NCBI GenBank assembly: GCA_030248295.1
Contig: JASANH010000399.1
Span: 1-64,000 of the forward strand
DNA from: Mesodorylaimus sp. YZB2_4
Taxonomy: Eukaryota > Nematoda > Enoplea > Dorylaimida > Dorylaimidae
Direction: 5' to 3'
DNA length: 64,000 nt
A program made the position numbers and the translations under genes. The notes under the pieces were generated by a model. It was not told the DNA's origin and did no database searches. It worked only from the letters and a program-made list of their open reading frames with translations. Positions 53,821 to 64,000 of this stretch are shown here, piece by piece (positions within the stretch are counted from its first letter, which is position 1; every line of letters begins with the position of its first letter).

Positions 53821-55752
53821 TCAGCGTGTGTACAGAAAAAGCAATGGTAAAACGTATAAACTATAAACAAGCACAACCTCATCGCTTGCATGTCCTTTTT
53901 GATTGTCACTAGTAAATCTATCTCTAGTACATAGATCTGTAGCGTTTGCCATCGACCGCTTTGCAAGTTCCATCGACTCAAAAAGTTCTTTGACGCAGAG
54001 GTTGCTGCCATTAGTTGGTAGTGCGGTCAATTGAGTCTTATAAATTTGTTCAAATTTGTTTAGCTCGCACTGATTTGTTGACAGGCGAGGATTGTTTGAG
54101 ATCGAAATGATAAACGTTTGAAAAAGACGCGAAGCTTTCGACATGCTGAACAGAAGCAAAGGCGGAGGAAACGTTTGAAGATCCGTTCTATCAAAAAAAA
54201 ATTCTTGCAAATTTTTATAGTATTTTGGGACATATGGTTGCACTGGCCAGGAATCAGGATCTCTCAAAATAACACTGCTCAGTGGGTTTTGTTTAATTGT
54301 CAACCATTTTATGTTGCAGGTGTACTGCAGTGTTGGCGGCAAGCTACGCAATCCAGCACATTCCATTGTTAGCCGCTTCAGATGGCCCAAAGTCGCGAAG
54401 GCGTCATGTCCAAGCTCTAAGGTCTGATAAAAGGAAAGAGACAGAGTTTCGAGTTTGGTCAAGTTTTCTATGTCACTTCTACTCAGTTTTAACGTCTTGC
54501 AAAGACCATACTTGCAGCTAAATGGTGAATAAAAATTTATCCCATAACCAACAAAACCATCCAAGTTTAGAAGCTTCAGGCTCCAAAGACTTTTAAGGGA
54601 TGGCAACGGACTCAAGCAATTCCCACTTAAATCTAGGCGGACAAGTTTATTCATGCCGTCTAAAAAGTTAGTGGGAACTACTCTCAAATTCAGGTTAGTA
54701 AGGTCTAAATTTTCAAGATTAGGGTACAGGTGAGCGAGACTAACGTTTTCTGGTAGCTCCTTCAGTGGAGTATTGATAAAAGCAAGATGGAGAAGCGAGG
54801 CCAATGGAGGCATGCTCGTAAAGAGAAAACTGACTGACACGTCAGAAACATGTAAGAAAATAATATTTTCTGCCTCTTTCAACCATGCAGGGACCTCTCG
54901 TAAGCCAGCGCAACGGCTGCAAACCAAAGATCGCAAGACTTTAGCGAAGGGTGGTCTAGGAATTGACGTAAAGTTGAAATCGTATATTGAGAAGAACTCA
55001 ATATCGGCTGTCATATTTGCAAATCCGGCTTGAATACTCGTATCTTTCCACTGCGGATTTTGTGCGCCATTGCATCCAATAGCCAAATACACAAGCTTTT
55101 GCAAATGCGGTCGAAGGAAGTAGTCCACTGATGTCGATTTTGTGTACATGTTAGAATAATCGCGATTAATGTCCACTTGTAATGCTTCGATATTCATTTC
55201 GTCAAACGCGAACATGAGATCATCCATGAGAGCTGGCAATCCTTCCATATCTAGAAGAACACCAGAGAGGCGTGCTGCAAAAAATATGTGATCGGCATTC
55301 GCGCTTAATTCTGCAGGCCACTTTAGATCCTTGCAATTAAATGCTGTTCGTTGTTGTGCCAAAAATTCCCCACTCCAATGAACTGCTCTGCCATGCTGAA
55401 CGCAGTCCATTAAATAAAGACTTATTTCCAAGGTGCATTTGCAGTTTTTCTCGCAAGCCTTTGAATCGAGTACATTAAACATATTCACGCTATCTAGTGG
55501 TATTTGGGGATGTATAATGTACGCCGCATATTTCCACCACAAGTCTTTGAAGCATATTGCCAGCTTCGATTGGAGAGAAGGGACTGGCTCACAACTTATA
55601 CTGATTCCAACGACATCCGCATTATAGGTCCCACTTGGACATTCAAATGCGTCTTGACGCCCATCAACTACGGCAATTAACACCAGAATAAAGTGTCGCA
55701 AACCAAGACGTGTCCCTAGCTCGAAACGAGATCGTTTAATTTGAAACCTCAT
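53821..55752 (-). CDS. Intronless leucine-rich-repeat cell-surface protein
   Basis: 643 residues in one open frame. Hydrophobic signal peptide (LRHFILVLIAVVDG, about residues 18-31); an N-terminal cysteine module (ECPSGTYNADVVGISISCE to KDLWWKY, then CEKNCKCTLEISLYLMDC); degenerate leucine-rich repeats from about residue 200 to 560, the clearest being LYPNLENLDLTNLNLRVVP and MNKLVRLDLSGNCLSPLP; a tail with several Cys; and a hydrophobic C-terminus (VVLVYSLYVLPLLFLY) suiting a GPI anchor or a terminal membrane segment. Extracellular recognition or adhesion is inferred from the LRRs; no ligand can be named. No intron, unlike neighbouring genes. A broken relative of the N-terminal module is at 18440-18701, so the family has more than one member. 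I do not recognise a named orthologue. Confidence 0.85.
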   Translation of the reverse strand: MRFQIKRSRFELGTRLGLRHFILVLIAVVDGRQDAFECPSGTYNADVVGISISCEPVPSLQSKLAICFKDLWWKYAAYIIHPQIPLDSVNMFNVLDSKACEKNCKCTLEISLYLMDCVQHGRAVHWSGEFLAQQRTAFNCKDLKWPAELSANADHIFFAARLSGVLLDMEGLPALMDDLMFAFDEMNIEALQVDINRDYSNMYTKSTSVDYFLRPHLQKLVYLAIGCNGAQNPQWKDTSIQAGFANMTADIEFFSIYDFNFTSIPRPPFAKVLRSLVCSRCAGLREVPAWLKEAENIIFLHVSDVSVSFLFTSMPPLASLLHLAFINTPLKELPENVSLAHLYPNLENLDLTNLNLRVVPTNFLDGMNKLVRLDLSGNCLSPLPSLKSLWSLKLLNLDGFVGYGINFYSPFSCKYGLCKTLKLSRSDIENLTKLETLSLSFYQTLELGHDAFATLGHLKRLTMECAGLRSLPPTLQYTCNIKWLTIKQNPLSSVILRDPDSWPVQPYVPKYYKNLQEFFFDRTDLQTFPPPLLLFSMSKASRLFQTFIISISNNPRLSTNQCELNKFEQIYKTQLTALPTNGSNLCVKELFESMELAKRSMANATDLCTRDRFTSDNQKGHASDEVVLVYSLYVLPLLFLYTR

Positions 55753-56487
55753 TTTACGAGCTAGATAATTCTTTAGATTTGCAGAAGCTGACGACTCTTA
55801 ACGGTTTCCATATTGGCGTTAAAAGCGATATTATTCTGACTACCGTATGAATACGACACACGGCGTGTTTTTGTTACAAGCGTCTTTATATTATAAGTAG
55901 CTGCTCGTAGTGAGTTGGTGATTGAAAATATTAAGTATGGGCATACAGCAGCAGGCGGCCATGCGCATTTTATTTGAGCTCACTGCGAGTAAATTAGTGT
56001 GGGGTAGACATTAATCATGGGTGAATAGAATATTAAATGTTGTGGACTAAGTTTATTCCACTCAACTTAGTTGGGAGTGGACAGCGATTAGTCAGCATCC
56101 CCTTGTGTTCAATTTGCACCTAGCACGAATTATCGAGGTTAGAAAGAGGCAAAAAGTAGTTTCTGAATCTGATTAAAAACACCTTCGCTGCTATTCATTT
56201 GCTGGCTGCCACATACATACCATTTTAATACGGCTACCTCAATTCGATAGATAGCACTTGCTGGCGTCTCACCTCATCACGAAACGCAGATATCAGCTCG
56301 CGCGAATTTACTGCTGCACAACCAAACAACTGCAGGGGCTGCGCTGGAGAAACATACTGTGATTGTGAGATGCTCAGCGAACCATAGCTTCCATATGATT
56401 AATCAGTTTAAAAAATCTCTACTGCATCACTGAATGAGCTCTCCAAATATCCCAAGTCGTTACCCAAACAAATCCTTTTTTATAATT
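55753..56487. other. Region upstream of the LRR gene
   Basis: Should hold the LRR promoter. No coding frame or repeat recognised. Confidence 0.4.
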
Positions 56488-57036
56488 TTTCTTGGCCGCA
56501 GCCCGTTTTGCCTATAGGCCAGTGTCACGACAAAATCTGTTGACATCAAAACTGGTCTGGTCCCACAAATTTTCTGATCAAATCACCGCGATTGGGATCG
56601 TTACTTACGTCCTGCCGTGTTTTCCTGCAGCACTTGCATTCAAACTGCTCTTGAGTACAGCCTATTTTTCCTCAGTTATGGCCGAAAAGCGCGAACCCCT
56701 ACCGACGCTAGCTATCATTTCACCCGCAGCGTCTACACAGAAGAATTGCCAAGTTAAGTGGACGAAATGAAGAAACTATTTACATGCGCCCATGGAAAGG
56801 TACGTGAGCGTATGGAGCATGAAGACGCCCGTCAAAAAGCATATTACGATCAGAAGAAAACAGCTTATCGGTTTACTGAAGGAAACTTGATTAGCTTCCG
56901 CCGTCCCCAGAACCTGACTCAAGAAGGAGCTAAATTAGCCTACAGCTGGTCTCCATTGCATTGTGTCCTCACTGTCAAAGAACCACTCCTCTACGTGAAA
57001 CCTACCGATAAGCCTGATGAACCAGAAATCACATGA
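56488..57036 (+). pseudogene. Ty3/gypsy-type integrase C-terminal relic
   Basis: Two plus-strand frames give FAYRPVSRQNL, then KREPLPTLAIISPAAST, then (shifted) VRERMEHEDARQKAYYDQKK, FTEGNLISFRRPQNL and KLAYSWSPLHCVLTV. This is the end of a gypsy pol: tail of the integrase core (RxxxH/Q...FGREP) and the C-terminal module (RQKxYYDxK...FxxGDLVxLxxP...KLxxxWxGPYxV). Frameshifted, without RT or LTR of its own. Orientation is opposite to the neighbouring solo LTR, so the two do not belong together. Confidence 0.75.
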
Positions 57037-57383
57037 ACAATGCCAAGCCAGCCACTCGAGCTGAGCATGAATATATGCCCTACGAAATCCAGATGAGCTA
57101 CCTGACGATCACAATGAACCAGAGTTGTGAAAGCATTCTACACTGCCTATTACTGAGCAGTTGTATCTAACGCACCGTCTGACGCATTGTAACCAGGTGA
57201 AATTTCTGGACAACGCACAAGCGTATACTGTGCTGTCATGTATTCAGTAATGGATGCGACCTTTTAAAGAGAAATGTAAAAACGTGGTTCTGAGCTCTAT
57301 GATATTAGGCTAGCTATCTTGAAGACGTAGTGGATGCTAAAGTTAAGCTAGGATGCAAGTGCCAAAGGCTACTTTGGGCCTCT
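57037..57383. other. Spacer between gypsy relic and solo LTR
   Basis: No frame, no repeat recognised. It may continue the gypsy 3' region. Confidence 0.35.
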
Positions 57384-57635
57384 TATAAGACTACTTGTCT
57401 TGTAGAAGAGGTTTACCACTCGACCGCACCGAGTACACGCAGGCATGAACACTGATTAGTCGGACGAGCATCTACCCAAGGGCAAAAGTGCACCGGCACA
57501 AAACAAACAAACAACATACATCAGACAAAGGGAGGACCAGTTCCACACACAGCAATCACCGAACGATACCGAACAGGCCTAACATCAGACGAGGTCACTC
57601 TCATTTGCATATCCTGATCTTCATTCCCCCTTACA
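57384..57635 (-). repeat. Solo LTR with 4-bp target duplication
   Basis: A 252-bp copy of the LTRs at 18996-19246 and 21990-22240 with more substitutions (TATAAGACTACTTGTCTTGT; CACTCGACCGCACCGAGTAC; TTCATTCCCCCTTACA). It is flanked on both sides by CTCT (57380-57383; 57636-57639). The internal part is gone, as expected after LTR-LTR recombination. Confidence 0.88.
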
Positions 57636-58771
57636 CTCTGGCAATATGTCCCCCAAACAATTTTTCTCTAGAGGCTTCCGTCGCAGCAGTGTATAGAAAA
57701 AACGTTTTCGCTCTAAGAGTTATGACTAGTGTAAAGAACGGGTCACCTCTATTTCTCCAAACACCGAGAAGAATTAAATAGGCTTTCGAACGAGATCAGT
57801 TGCGCCTCTTTTTATGATGACTAAGGTGTGCTAGGGCTTCTCAAAGTTCCCCAACGACCTAGATTTTTGACAAAAAACAGCTATTTTCCCTTTCCCCCTA
57901 AAATTTTTAAACCAGACGCGTCTTTTTTCACTCTTTTCACGTCTATGTGAGGTATACGCTGCACAAAACTGCTATGTGACTGCTAGAAATGAGAAAAAGC
58001 TGATTTGTACCAAGTCCTTGTTGTTTTCAGGTGCACGTGTGCACTTCAGTGCAAAATAGTTCCTTTTTTGCAGTTCAGTTTAGGTACCACAGACAGAAGA
58101 ACGGTCATTGGACTGACCTCCTGCTAGAAAAGACCAAGTCACACCACACAGCGGATGCTGTCAACAAGAAACCGCGATGATGGGTGCTGAAGACAAAGCA
58201 AAGTGGGAAAGGTTGGCTCAACAACAGAAGTGTGGGCCGAATGGCTGGTTAGACAACAGCGGTGTGGCCCGGGGGGGGGGGGGGGGGGGTGGTGGGGCAC
58301 GGGACGAGAGGTACGGCCGGGGCGGCCCAAAGAAAGTACCGAACGGACAGTGATTGAATGGTTCAATGCAGCGTTGCCAGATGCAGCTAGAATCCGCTAG
58401 ATCTAGCGGATTTTTTGTCCGGCAGCGGGAAAAACAGCGGATTGAGTGTTTTAGCGGAATTTGCAGCTAATTTTGGGGTTTTCAGCGGATTTGTGCCAAT
58501 CTACAGTATGCTCGAGTAGCCTTTGCGGGAAGGTTTTTTAAACAGCTCACCCATTTTTTTGCGACTTTTGAGACAGTTTTGTCTGTGCGTTGAGGTCTGA
58601 AGGGTCAGTGTTGACAAGGGATGGGGTAGGCAACACAGTAATTTCGACTATGGGTCTACGATTTTGAATAAAAGACCGTATTTGACAACAAATTCATAGT
58701 TGAGTGCTCAGTTGGTATCACAGCAGGCCTAACCACAATCCAGCCTTTCGCACGAGTGTGGGTCTCAAAGG
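57585..58771 (+). repeat. Left arm (X) of a 1.19-kb inverted repeat
   Basis: Reverse-complement match to 60327-61511, nearly base for base, including the last 51 bp of the solo LTR. The one clearly different patch follows the G19 tract (58271-58289). It contains a GATCTAGC palindrome (TCCGCTAGATCTAGCGGA, near 58393) and several AGCGGATT words. Confidence 0.9.
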
Positions 58772-58971
58772 GTCTCTCATACTGACATGTCCGGTCGTAG
58801 GTTCAGTGAGCGCACAACGGCTCCTCACCATCTTGAAATCCCAGCTGGAAGAACTGCATCATTCTCGAAGGCATTTGAAGTGTCGGCCATAAAACTGTGG
58901 AATGATCTGCCGTAGGGCATAGTGAATAGTCAATATGACACTTTCAAACGATTCGTTCCAATTTTTGTTTA
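58772..58971 (+). pseudogene. 3' end of a non-LTR retrotransposon reverse-transcriptase ORF (copy in X)
   Basis: Translates as MSGRRFSERTTAPHHLEIPA, then FSKAFE and AIKLWNDLP, a stop, then DTFKRFVPIFV. In X the word before AIKLWNDLP is altered (GAAGTGTCGGCC). The AIKLWNDLP...FKRFV pattern is the conserved end of jockey/CR1-like LINE reverse-transcriptase proteins. Only this tail is present. Confidence 0.65.
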
Positions 58972-60326
58972 ATTGACTATGACTTCTAAACTTTTATTTA
59001 TTTCTTGGTGCTGCGCCCTAGTATGGACGTATTGTCTTTGGCTGCAGAAATATACAGATTCTATTTTCCTTGGATCGACATTTTGTTCTTTTCCTCGCCA
59101 GGCGTCACCATGGCGTAAAATTGATGGTGTTGAAAAAGTCTTTACATCCACAGTACTGTAGGAGATCGGCGAACACGCTTCCAAAATATTTATGGAACGC
59201 CTTGTCACCCGGATTTGAAAATTTTAGTGATTCCACAAGTTTTACCCAATTTCCATTTCAAGTTTCCTAATTTCAACATGACCCAGTAAATCCTGTCTAT
59301 CTTGCTGAGGTACCCGGCAGGCCTGACGGATCGATGCTAAAAAATAAAAATTGACGCGAAGCCTATAGACAATAGAGATGTGGCCGTGATAAATTTTGAG
59401 AGGTTCGCTATGAGCGTTTCTGTTTTAAATTACCAGGCGGACAGAATAGCTGAACAGATAAGCTACAGCAATGCATTGGGCTGAAATTATTCGGGACTTT
59501 GCAAATTTTATGGCTTAAAATTCAACTCCGGCCACGTTGGTGACGGAAAAATGCTCGCCAAAATTTTAAGACAGACTTTCTGTAAGAATCGACTATGTAT
59601 TTTCGAGAGATAGTGAACAACCTAGAAAAATGGAAAAGCGATTTTGGGTGTTGAATCGATCGGGTATACCGTGTAGGTGTGCTCGTTGCCATTATTTTCG
59701 CCTGGAATCCGCTCGTTGACTTTATATTGAGATTGGAGTGATGTTGTGAAACATGGAAATTTTTGAAAAAACGGTGGGCGATATCGCCCATATCTGGTCA
59801 ATCCAATAGCTGCCTAACATGTCCATGAATCTCCTGATAGACTTGAACGTAGAATCCAAATCTGGCTTCAAAATTTGTCTATCTCAAATGATTATTGCGC
59901 TATTCAACATTTTTAACAATATCAGTCCAGTCAAAGTTGTTTGTCGGCTGGGGACAAACGGGACAAGAAGATGTCGAGACGGCACTGTCCATCACTGAGC
60001 TCATTGAAGCAGCGTTGCCAGATGTAAAATTGAAAACTCGCTGCCAGGGACCTGAAAATCCGCTAAAAATCCGCTGTATATGTTAAAACTCCGCTAAAAA
60101 ATTCGCCAAAAATTTATCGCAAAACTGAGCTATTTTAGCAAAGAAAGCATGGAATACAGTACAGTCGATAACGGCGAATGAGGAAAAGTTTCGTCACACA
60201 TGCTCAAATGCTGTGCCATCTACCACATATCTCAAGGAATTTATTCCAGGCTTGGGACCAAGGTCAGGGAAGAGGCAAAAAATTTCTATTCATAGCAAAC
60301 AAGGGGGACAGAAGAAAGGGGAACCG

Positions 60327-61511
60327 CCTTTGAGACCCACACTCGTGCGAAAGGCTGGATTGTGGTTAGGCCTGCTGTGATACCAACTGAGCACTCAACT
60401 ATGAATTTGTTGTCAAATACGGTCTTTTATTCAAAATCGTAGACCCATAGTCGAAATTACTGTGTTGCCTACCCCATCCCTTGTCAACACTGACCCTTCA
60501 GACCTCAACGCACAGACAAAACTGTCTCAAAAGTCGCAAAAAAATGGGTGAGCTGTTTAAAAAACCTTCCCGCAAAGGCTACTCGAGCATACTGTAGATT
60601 GGCACAAATCCGCTGAAAACCCCAAAATTAGCTGCAAATTCCGCTAAAACACTCAATCCGCTGTTTTTCCCGCTGCCGGACAAAAAATCCGCTAGATCTA
60701 GCGGATTCTAGCTGCATCTGGCAACGCTGCATTGAAGGATTCAATAACTGTCCCTGCCTTCCTATCTACTGGCCGCCGCGGCCTGACCTCTCGTCCCGAG
60801 CCCCACCACCCCCCCCCCCCCCCCCGGGCCACACCGCTGTTGTCTAACCAGCCATTCGGCCCACACTTCTGTTGTTGAGCCAACCTTTCCCACTTTGCTT
60901 TGTCTTCAGCACCCATCATCGCGGTTTCTTGTTGACAGCATCCGCTGTGTGGTGTGACTTGGTCTTTTCTAGCAGGAGGTCAGTCCAATGACCGTTCTTC
61001 TGTCTGTGGTACCTAAACTGAACTGCAAAAAAGGAACTATTTTGCACTGAAGTGCACACGTGCACCTGAAAACAACAAGGACTTGGTACAAATCAGCTTT
61101 TTCTCATTTCTAGCAGTCACATAGCAGTTTTGTGCAGCGTATACCTCACATAGACGTGAAAAGAGTGAAAAAAGACGCGTCTGGTTTAAAAATTTTAGGG
61201 GGAAAGGGAAAATAGCTGTTTTTTGTCAAAAATCTAGGTCGTTGGGGAACTTTGAGAAGCCCTAGCACACCTTAGTCATCATAAAAAGAGGCGCAACTGA
61301 TCTCGTTCGAAAGCCTATTTAATTCTTCTCGGTGTTTGGAGAAATAGAGGTGACCCGTTCTTTACACTAGTCATAACTCTTAGAGCGAAAACGTTTTTTC
61401 TATACACTGCTGCGACGGAAGCCTCTAGAGAAAAATTGTTTGGGGGACATATTGCCAGAGTGTAAGGGGGAATGAAGATCAGGATATGCAAATGAGAGTG
61501 ACCTCGTCTGA
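60327..61511 (-). repeat. Right arm (Y) of the 1.19-kb inverted repeat
   Basis: Reverse complement of X 57585-58771. It ends inside the LTR-derived piece at GTCTGA (61506-61511). The C17 tract is at 60809-60825. Downstream of it Y agrees with Z, not X. The 1.55-kb spacer 58772-60326 separates the arms. Confidence 0.9.
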
Positions 61512-62045
61512 GGTCTTCCTTCGTGTACCCTGTGTTTTTCGCCCTGGTGTCCCCCCCCGTTTCTGCCGCTTACGGTCTCCTTTGCCTTTGCCCACCCTCC
61601 TCCCTCACCCTTTCAAGCCATTCTTACTTCTCATCCCCACGTCCTTCTGCTCCGACACACTCCGCCTTAGCCCAACGCCCCATACCACTACCGTTTCCTC
61701 ATCTTTCCGTCAGCCCTGCCTCAGCCCTGGTGTCCCCTACTGCGTGTTCCGTAGAGTACCCTACCGTACAAACGCTCTCACGACCGACCCACGCCCCTCT
61801 CTCCCCCCTACCCACCCCCCCCACACCAAACCCCCCCCAAAAAACCCCCACCACCAAAAAACAAAAAACCCCCCACCCCCCCAACCCCCCCCCCCCCCCC
61901 CCCCCCAACCAACAACACAAAACAAACCAACACAACCACAACCCCCCCCAACCCCCACACCACCCCACCACCCAACCCCCCCCCCCCCCCCCCCCACCCC
62001 CCCCCCCACCCCCCCCCCCCCACCCACACCCCCACACCCAAACAC

Positions 62046-62079
<34 letters not shown>

Positions 62080-62100
62080 CCCCCCCCCCCCCCCCCCCTG
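61512..62100. repeat. C-rich, then C/A-only low-complexity tract
   Basis: 61512-61800 is pyrimidine-rich. From about 61803 to 62097 the plus strand is almost only C and A, with C runs up to about 38. All long frames across it (poly-Pro on +, poly-Gly on -) are products of composition and are not genes. Confidence 0.85.
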
Positions 62101-64000
62101 TGGCAATATGTACCTGAAACAATTTTTCTGTAGAGGCTTCGGTCGTAGCAGTGTATAGAAAAAACGTTTTCGCTCTAAGAGTTATGACTAGTGTAAAAAC
62201 GGTCACCTCTATTTCTCCAAACACCGAGAAGAATTAAATAGGCTTTCGAACGAGATCAGTTGCGCCTCTTTTTTATGATGACTAAGGTGTGCTAGGCTTC
62301 TCAGAGTCCCCAACGACCTAGATTTTTGACAAAAAACAGCTATTTTCCCTTTCCCCCTAAAATTTTTAAACCAGACGCGTCTTTTTTCACTCTTTTCACG
62401 TCTATGTGAGGTATACGCTGCACAAAACTGCTATGTGACTGCTAGAAATGAGAAAAAGCTGATTTGTACCAAGTCCTTGTTGTTTTCAGGTGCACGTGTG
62501 CACTTCAGTGCAAAATAGTTCCTTGTTTGCAGTTCAGTTTAGGTACCACAGACAGAAGAACGGTCATTGGCCTGACCTCCTTAGAAAAGACCAAGTCACA
62601 CCACACAGCGGATGCTGTCAACAAGAAACCGCGATGATGGGTGCTGAAGACAAAGCAAAGTGGGAAAGGTTGGCTCAACAACAGAAGTGTGGGCCGAATG
62701 GCTGGTTAGACAACAGCGGTGTGGCCCGGGGGGGGGGGGGGGGGGTGGTGGGGCTCGGGACGAGAGGTCAGGCCGCGGCGGCCAGTAGATAGGAAGGCAG
62801 GGACAGTTATTGAATCCTTCAATGCAGCGTTGCCAGATGCAGCTAGAATCCGCTAGATCTAGCGGATTTTTTGTCCGGCAGCGGGAAAAACAGCGGATTG
62901 AGTGTTTTAGCGGAATTTGCAGCTAATTTTGGGGTTTTCAGCGGATTTGTGCCAAATTACAGTATGCTCGAGTAGCCTTTGCGGGAAGGTTTTTTAAACA
63001 GCTCACCCATTTTTTTGCGACTTTTGAGACAGTTTTGTCTGTGCGTTGAGGTCTGAAGGGTCAGTGTTGACAAGGGGATGGGGTAGGCAACACAGTAATT
63101 TCGACTATGGGTCTACGATTTTGAATAAAAGACCGTATTTGACAACAAATTCATAGTTGAGTGCTCAGTTGGTATCACAGCAGGCCTAACCACAATCCGA
63201 GCCTTTCGCACGAGTGTGGGTCTCAAAGGGTCTCTCATACTGACATGTCCGGTCGTAGGTTCAGTGAGCGCACAACGGCTCCTCACCATCTTGAAATCCC
63301 AGCTGGAAGAACTGCATCATTCTCGAAGGCATTTGAAAATTCGGCCATAAAACTGTGGAATGATCTGCCGTAGGGCATAGTGAATAGTCAATATGACACT
63401 TTCAAACGATTCGTTCCAATTTTTGTTTAATTGACTATGACTTCTAAACTTTTATTTATTTCTTGGTGCTGCGCCCTAGTATGGACGTATTGTCTTTGGC
63501 TGCAGAAATATACAGATTCTATTTTCCTTGGATCGACATTTTGTTCTTTTCCTCGCCAGGCGTCACCATGGCGTAAAATTGATGGTGTTGAAAAAGTCTT
63601 TACATCCACAGTACTGTAGGAGATCGGCGAACACGCTTCCAAAATATTTATGGAACGCCTTGTCACCCGGATTTGAAAATTTTAGTGATTCCACAAGTTT
63701 TACCCAATTTCCATTTCAAGTTTCCTAATTTCAACATGACCCAGTAAATCCTGTCTATCTTGCTGAGGTACCCGGCAGGCCTGACGGATCGATGCTAAAA
63801 AATAAAAATTGACGCGAAGCCTATAGACAATAGAGATGTGGCCGTGATAAATTTTGAGAGGTTCGCTATGAGCGTTTCTGTTTTAAATTACCAGGCGGAC
63901 AGAATAGCTGAACAGATAAGCTACAGCAATGCATTGGGCTGAAATTATTCGGGACTTTGCAAATTTTATGGCTTAAAATTCAACTCCGGCCACGTTGGTG
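62101..64000 (+). repeat. Direct copy (Z) of the X repeat unit, running off the window
   Basis: Co-linear with 57639-59541 from TGGCAATATG to CCACGTTGGTG at the window end, with scattered single-base indels. It has no LTR at its left edge. It includes a second copy of the LINE tail (about 63232-63432), where the AIKLWNDLP region reads ENSAIKLWNDLP. Confidence 0.9.

Noticed and set aside
56488..57635. Gypsy integrase relic and neighbouring LTR as one retrotransposon
   Set aside because: The LTR lies in the opposite orientation and has its own CTCT target duplicate on both sides, so it is an independent solo LTR.
61486..62158. Two long plus-strand frames (Pro/Thr-rich) and three minus-strand Gly-rich frames
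   Set aside because: They are translations of a C/A-only low-complexity tract in every frame, with no domain and no start context.

Overview
The window is animal nuclear DNA. Its genes have many spliceosomal introns with GT-AG borders, most of them only about 40-65 nt long, and encode conserved metazoan proteins embedded in a dense bed of transposon remains. Very short introns, a large receptor guanylyl cyclase and gene-dense stretches broken by DNA transposons suggest a small protostome, perhaps a tardigrade or another ecdysozoan. That placement is inference only. Several conserved reading frames are broken by single-base indels, some in homopolymers, so part of the 'decay' may be consensus error from long reads.

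Left third (1-23 kb): a nearly intronless methylcrotonoyl-CoA carboxylase beta subunit (MCCC2, +, about 685-2457, with about four frame breaks); a complete ten-exon ER mannosidase I (MAN1B1, +, 3161-8850); a two-exon DHRS7B-type short-chain reductase (-, 9348-12432); and, divergent from it, a seven-exon Na+/K+-ATPase beta subunit (+, 13280-15429). Two adjacent pogo/Tigger-type elements (16.2-17.8 kb), a decayed piece of an LRR gene (18.4-18.7 kb) and a paired-LTR retroelement carrying gag-like ORFs but no visible pol (18996-22240) follow.

Middle (23.6-42 kb): one 25-exon receptor guanylyl cyclase on the - strand. Every exon phase in the model fits, giving about 1252 residues: signal peptide, ligand-binding domain, one membrane segment, pseudokinase, dimerisation helix and cyclase domain. 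Its large introns hold a foldback element, an internally deleted mariner, a poly-G inverted element, a Harbinger relic and tRNA-like sequences.

Right third (42-64 kb): 3' exons of an unidentified membrane protein (-); a hAT-type element with an 8-bp target duplication (43505-44876); a MADF-domain gene or relic (-); two orphan last exons of proteasome ATPase Rpt5 (+); a tiny gene for a secreted eight-cysteine peptide with TATA box, leader intron and poly(A) signal (about 49470-49870); a pogo/Tigger element with a broken transposase that keeps a PCNA-box-like tail (49919-52572); an intronless 643-residue LRR surface protein (-, 53821-55752); a gypsy integrase relic; a solo LTR; and a large inverted plus direct repeat unit (57.6-64 kb) around a C/A-only tract.

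MCCC2 acts in mitochondrial leucine breakdown, MAN1B1 in ER glycoprotein trimming, DHRS7B in lipid reduction, the ATPase beta subunit in the ion pump and the cyclase in cGMP signalling. They form no evident pathway or cluster. The least familiar items are the eight-cysteine peptide, the LRR family with its own N-terminal cysteine module, and the gag-only LTR family.
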